Shown: one piece after another, positions 5,981 to 8,860 of the stretch | Layout of the letters: each line of letters opens with the position of its first letter | Position numbering within the stretch: position 1 is the first letter of the stretch | NCBI GenBank assembly: GCA_934202505.1 | Contig: CAKPXW010000072.1 | Location: 1 to 8,860, forward strand | Source: an uncultured Bacilli bacterium | GTDB taxonomy: Bacteria > Bacillota_I > Bacilli_A > RFN20 > CAG-631 | Direction of reading: 5' to 3' | Length of the DNA: 8,860 nucleotides | Made by a program: the position numbers and the translations under genes | The notes under the pieces: model-generated | The model's input: only the letters and a program-made list of their open reading frames with translations | Told to the model about the DNA's origin: nothing | Databases searched by the model: none

Positions 5981-6841
5981 ATGGCAAAACCAATAATAGC
6001 TATTGTATACGATTTTGATAAAACATTATGTGACCAAGATATGCAAAATTACTCATTCATTCCCCATCTTGATATGACTCCTGATGAATTTTGGGGGGAA
6101 ATTGGAGAATTCCAAGAAAAAGAAAATATGGAAGGTATTTTATCATATCTTTATATGATGGTTAAAAAATCTAAAGAAAAAGGAATTCCAATTTCTAAAG
6201 ATTATTTAAAGTCACTAGGAAAGGATGTACATTTATATCCAGGGGTTAAAGAATGGTTTGCAAGAATTAATCAATTTGGTCAGGAAAATGGTGTAATTGT
6301 TGAACATTACATTATTTCTTCGGGGATTAAAGATATAATTGAAGGCACAGAAATTGCCAATGAATTTAAAGCAATTTATGCTTGTGATTTTTACTATGAT
6401 GAAAAAGGTGATGTTGTATGGCCTAAAATTGCCATAAATTTCACTTTAAAAACACAGTATATGTATAAAATTAATAAAGGAATAAAAGACATTACTGATG
6501 CTGAAGAAGTAAATAAAAAGACAAAAATTAAACGCGTTCCATTCCAAAATATGATATATATTGGAGATGGACTTACAGATATTCCTTGTATGACGATGCT
6601 AAAAAAACAAGGTGGAAGATCAATTGGTCTTTATACTAATAAAACTTTAGATAATGTGCAACAATTTTTATTAGATGAAAGAATTAATTTTATTTGTAAA
6701 GCAAATTATTCTGAAAATTCAAAACTTGATAAAATAGTTAAACTTATTATTTCATCTTGTGCTTTAAATACAAGACTTGAAATTGAAGAGGAAAAACAAA
6801 TAAGACAAGTAGAAGCTAGACAAATTAAGGAAGGTATGTAA
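5981..6841 (+). CDS. HAD-family phosphatase-like hydrolase
   Basis: A 286-aa haloacid-dehalogenase-superfamily protein of the phosphoserine-phosphatase-like (HAD/PF12710-type) group. Motif I is YDFDKTL at 10-16, with D11 the expected phospho-aspartate nucleophile and D13 the acid/base, the pattern of phosphatases. Motif II is IISSG at 111-115. A candidate motif III Lys is K157, and motif IV is GDGLTD at 195-200 (D196, D200) for Mg binding. A helical cap region lies between motifs I and II (about 20-85). The C-terminus ends in a strongly charged helix of Glu, Lys and Arg (about 266-286). There is no signal peptide, so it should be cytoplasmic. It leads an operon with dCMP deaminase, which starts 1 bp downstream. 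A nucleotide phosphatase role would suit that context, but the substrate cannot be read from the sequence. Confidence 0.85.
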   Translation: MAKPIIAIVYDFDKTLCDQDMQNYSFIPHLDMTPDEFWGEIGEFQEKENMEGILSYLYMMVKKSKEKGIPISKDYLKSLGKDVHLYPGVKEWFARINQFGQENGVIVEHYIISSGIKDIIEGTEIANEFKAIYACDFYYDEKGDVVWPKIAINFTLKTQYMYKINKGIKDITDAEEVNKKTKIKRVPFQNMIYIGDGLTDIPCMTMLKKQGGRSIGLYTNKTLDNVQQFLLDERINFICKANYSENSKLDKIVKLIISSCALNTRLEIEEEKQIRQVEARQIKEGM

Positions 6842-6842
6842 A

Positions 6843-7304
6843 ATGAATAAAGTAATATCTTGGGATGAATATTTTATGGGTGTAGCTTTACTTTCTGCTA
6901 AAAGAAGTAAAGATCCTAATACTCAAGTTGGTTGTTGTATTGTTAATGAAAATAAAAGGATAGTAGCAGTTGGATATAATGGTATGCCCCGTGGTTGTGA
7001 TGATGATAAATATCCTTGGTCAATAAGAGAGGGAAACATCAATGAAACAAAATATGGCTATGTAGTTCATGCTGAATTAAATGCTATATTAAATGCTACC
7101 ACTCCACTTGCAAATTGTATTTTATATGTTTCATTATTTCCTTGTAATGAATGTACTAAGGCTATAATTCAATCTGGTATTAAAGAAATTGTCTACTTAG
7201 ATGATAAATATAATGGTGTTGCTTTTGATCTTGCAAGTAAAAAAATGCTCCAAGATGCTAAAATAAAAACTAGAAAAATGCAAATGGAGAAAATCATATT
7301 ATAA
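6843..7304 (+). CDS. Deoxycytidylate (dCMP) deaminase, DCTD-like
   Basis: A zinc enzyme converting dCMP to dUMP, the substrate of thymidylate synthase. At 153 aa it is near family length. The catalytic site is HAE at 76-78 (H76 ligand, E78 proton shuttle) and PCNEC at 100-104 (C101 and C104 ligands). The N-terminal half carries WDEYFMG at 7-13, SAKRSKDPNTQVG at 18-30 and GYNGMPRGCDD at 44-54. Together with LFPCNEC at 98-104, these strings closely resemble those remembered for human dCMP deaminase (DCTD) and differ from the B. subtilis ComEB/streptococcal type, which has an additional Cys/His-rich zinc insertion that I do not see here. Human and phage T4 enzymes are activated by dCTP and inhibited by dTTP; whether that holds here is unknown. 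AAGGAAGG at 6827-6834 is the ribosome site, 8 nt before the ATG, inside the upstream HAD gene. The stop is 1 bp before dinB. Confidence 0.92.
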   Translation: MNKVISWDEYFMGVALLSAKRSKDPNTQVGCCIVNENKRIVAVGYNGMPRGCDDDKYPWSIREGNINETKYGYVVHAELNAILNATTPLANCILYVSLFPCNECTKAIIQSGIKEIVYLDDKYNGVAFDLASKKMLQDAKIKTRKMQMEKIIL

Positions 7305-7305
7305 T

Positions 7306-8466
7306 ATGCCAGTTATTGTTCATATAGATATGAATAGTTTCTTTGCAAGTTGTGAAGTTAAAAGAAATCCTGAATTAAAAGGTAAAAAAATAATTATTGG
7401 TGGTATGTCTAATAGATCTATTGTTTCTGCTGCAAGTTATGAGGCAAAAAAAGATGGTATCTATACACCAATGCCCATTTATTTAGCTAAAGAAAAATGT
7501 CGTGATGGAATTTTCTTACCTGTTGATGGTGAATATTATTACAAAGTAAGTAAAGAAATATTTTCCTATTTAAAAAGTATCTATAAAATTGTAGATGTGG
7601 TTTCTATAGATGAAGCATTCATTGATATGAGTGATGTAAAATTATTACCAACTCCCATTGAATATTTTACAAATTTACAAAAAAACATTTATGAAAAAAT
7701 GCATATACCTTGCTCAATTGGGGTTTCTTATAATAAATTTTTAGCTAAAATGGCGTCTGACTATAAAAAGCCTTTAGGTATTACTTTTATTAGAAAAAAT
7801 GATATTGAAAAAATATTACATCCTATAAAAATTGAAAATATGTTTGGTTGTGGGAAAGCGACAAGTGCAAAATTAAAAGAAATCGGTATAAATAAAATTG
7901 GTGATTTATTAACTGCCAATCAATATCAATTAAAAGAATTACTTGGAAATGGTTATGATTACCTAATAAATAACGCTAAAGGTAATTATGCTGAACATGT
8001 CGTATTACATAAAGAACCAATTAAAAGTGTAGGTAACTCTCATACGTTAGATAATAATACTGATGATTATCAAACAATTAAAGAAAATTTAAAAGTATTA
8101 TGTGATGAAGTTTCTTTAAGGCTTAAATCCAATGAAATGTTAGGATACACAATTACATTAACTTTAAAAAATAAAGATTTTGTAAGTAAAAGTAAATCTA
8201 AACAAATTATTGAGCCAACTAATGATAATGATAAAATTTTTATTGAAATTTTAAAATTATTGGATAAAACTAATATAGAAATTGAAAGACTCGTTGGTGT
8301 TTCTGTTTCCAATTTAATTTATAAAGACACTTATTATGAACAACTATCCATATTTTCTAAAGAGTCTTCTAATATTGACAATACTACAGAATTAATTAGA
8401 AAATTAAATAAAATAGCAGGTAAAGATATTTTTATTAAGGCTAAAGATTTAAAGAAGGTAAAATAA
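7306..8466 (+). CDS. dinB: DNA polymerase IV (Y-family translesion polymerase)
   Basis: An error-prone polymerase that copies past DNA lesions, 386 aa. The palm carries HIDMNSFFASCE at 6-17 (catalytic D8; F13 at the steric-gate position that excludes ribonucleotides) and SIDEAFIDM at 100-108 (catalytic D102 and E103). The finger region has SAASYEAK at 41-48. IGVSYNKFLAKMASDYKKP at 138-156 is the conserved palm/thumb segment, followed by helix-hairpin-helix thumb motifs (about 175-215) and the little-finger domain (about 235-345). QLSIF at 346-350 is a near-consensus beta-clamp binding motif, internal and followed by a short helix, as is common in Firmicutes DinB. All catalytic residues are intact. 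The start is 1 bp after the dCMP deaminase stop; only a weak GGAGA lies 15 nt upstream, so coupled translation is likely. It ends at TAATG, overlapping the next start. Confidence 0.96.
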   Translation: MPVIVHIDMNSFFASCEVKRNPELKGKKIIIGGMSNRSIVSAASYEAKKDGIYTPMPIYLAKEKCRDGIFLPVDGEYYYKVSKEIFSYLKSIYKIVDVVSIDEAFIDMSDVKLLPTPIEYFTNLQKNIYEKMHIPCSIGVSYNKFLAKMASDYKKPLGITFIRKNDIEKILHPIKIENMFGCGKATSAKLKEIGINKIGDLLTANQYQLKELLGNGYDYLINNAKGNYAEHVVLHKEPIKSVGNSHTLDNNTDDYQTIKENLKVLCDEVSLRLKSNEMLGYTITLTLKNKDFVSKSKSKQIIEPTNDNDKIFIEILKLLDKTNIEIERLVGVSVSNLIYKDTYYEQLSIFSKESSNIDNTTELIRKLNKIAGKDIFIKAKDLKKVK

Positions 8467-8860
8467 TGGATTTGTATATTAAAAGTTATCTTGCTTATCT
8501 TTCATCAAGGAAGAATTACTCAACTAATACAATTTATGCTTATAAGCATGATTTAGAAGATTTTTTAAACTATCTTGATAAAATACATATCAAAGACCTA
8601 AATCAAGCTACAATAGCCTCTTTACAAGATTATATGGCTAGTATAAATGTTAGCAATTCAACTTATAATAGAAAAATAACTTCTATTAAAGGTTATTATT
8701 GTTATCAACTAAAACGAAATAACAATATTAAAATAAATATTGAAGATATTGAACATGTTAAAAAAGAAAAAATCTATCCTCACACATTAAGAAAAGATGA
8801 AATAGGGGAAATTATAAAATGTATTGATAATAATGTTATTGGAATAAGAGACAAGTCAAT
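8466..8860 (+). CDS. XerC/XerD-type tyrosine recombinase (3' partial)
   Basis: The first 131 codons of a site-specific recombinase, cut by the right edge. The start ATG (8466) shares one base with the dinB TAA stop, and AGAAGG at 8453-8458 lies 7 nt upstream. Residues 1-90 form the N-terminal SAM-like core-binding domain: DLYIKSYLAYLSSRKNYS, then NTIYAYKHDLEDFLNYL, and further on STYNRKITSIKGYYCY. Residues 99-131 enter the catalytic domain (IYPHTLRKDEIGEII, then GIRDKS, equivalent to the GLRDKAM seen in Xer proteins). The catalytic Arg, His and Tyr lie beyond the window, so activity cannot be judged. Length, N-terminal pattern and an operon position next to dinB suggest a housekeeping chromosome-dimer-resolution recombinase rather than an integron or phage integrase; XerC, XerD or a single-Xer system cannot be separated here. 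Confidence 0.88.
   Translation, partial: MDLYIKSYLAYLSSRKNYSTNTIYAYKHDLEDFLNYLDKIHIKDLNQATIASLQDYMASINVSNSTYNRKITSIKGYYCYQLKRNNNIKINIEDIEHVKKEKIYPHTLRKDEIGEIIKCIDNNVIGIRDKS

Noticed and set aside
6093..6098. Run of six G in an AT-rich gene, a possible slippage or frameshift site
   Set aside because: The HAD frame is intact on both sides and the run simply encodes Trp-Gly-Glu; no alternative product is evident.
8466..8860. Mobile-element integrase at the right edge marking a genomic island
   Set aside because: The N-terminal pattern and tight operon coupling to dinB look like housekeeping Xer; no att-like repeats, tRNA or phage genes are in view. The catalytic half is outside the window, so this is not fully excluded.

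Overview
The window is AT-rich (roughly a quarter to 30% G+C by eye), densely packed, and every gene lies on the + strand. The gene set, the strong AGGAGG-type ribosome binding sites and the start of the window (lspA followed by a YlyB/RluD-type pseudouridine synthase, as in Bacillus) point to a low-GC Firmicute of the Bacilli/Erysipelotrichia/Mollicutes-relative kind. Trp is written TGG throughout and TGA ends one gene, so it uses the standard bacterial code, not the Mycoplasma/Spiroplasma code. The exact lineage cannot be read from this stretch.

Layout: (1) 1-3129 is one apparent transcription unit: lspA (5' end outside the window), an RluD-family gene overlapping the lspA end, an M29 metallo-aminopeptidase, and a small LRAT/HRASLS-like NlpC/P60-superfamily protein. 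It ends at a weak hairpin plus T-tract. (2) 3147-5903 is a self-contained copper-efflux operon. It has a promoter, a G-rich CsoR-type operator that overlaps the leader and ribosome binding site, csoR, a Cu(I) P1B-1 ATPase (copA) carrying heavy-metal-binding domains at both ends, and a strong terminator. (3) From about 5933 to the right edge is a third unit: an HAD-family phosphatase-like protein, a dCMP deaminase of the human-DCTD-like type, DNA polymerase IV (dinB), and the 5' part of a XerC/D-type tyrosine recombinase. These four genes are spaced by 1 bp or overlap by 1 bp.

How the genes work together: unit 1 mixes envelope maturation (lipoprotein signal peptidase), rRNA modification and peptide turnover. 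Unit 2 is a textbook sense-and-export module, in which CsoR should release its operator when it binds Cu(I), allowing CopA to pump copper out. The CopZ-like chaperone domain is not a separate gene but is fused to the end of CopA, with an internal ATG and Shine-Dalgarno-like sequence that might also yield a free chaperone. Unit 3 groups a dNTP-pool enzyme, a translesion polymerase and a site-specific recombinase, a DNA-maintenance theme with no visible SOS box.

No RNA genes, insertion sequences, CRISPR arrays or phage modules were seen. Most of the window is ordinary core genome. The items most worth a second look are the CopA-CopZ fusion with its possible internal start, the CsoR operator, the LRAT-like protein with an intact His-His-Cys set, and the DCTD-like dCMP deaminase.
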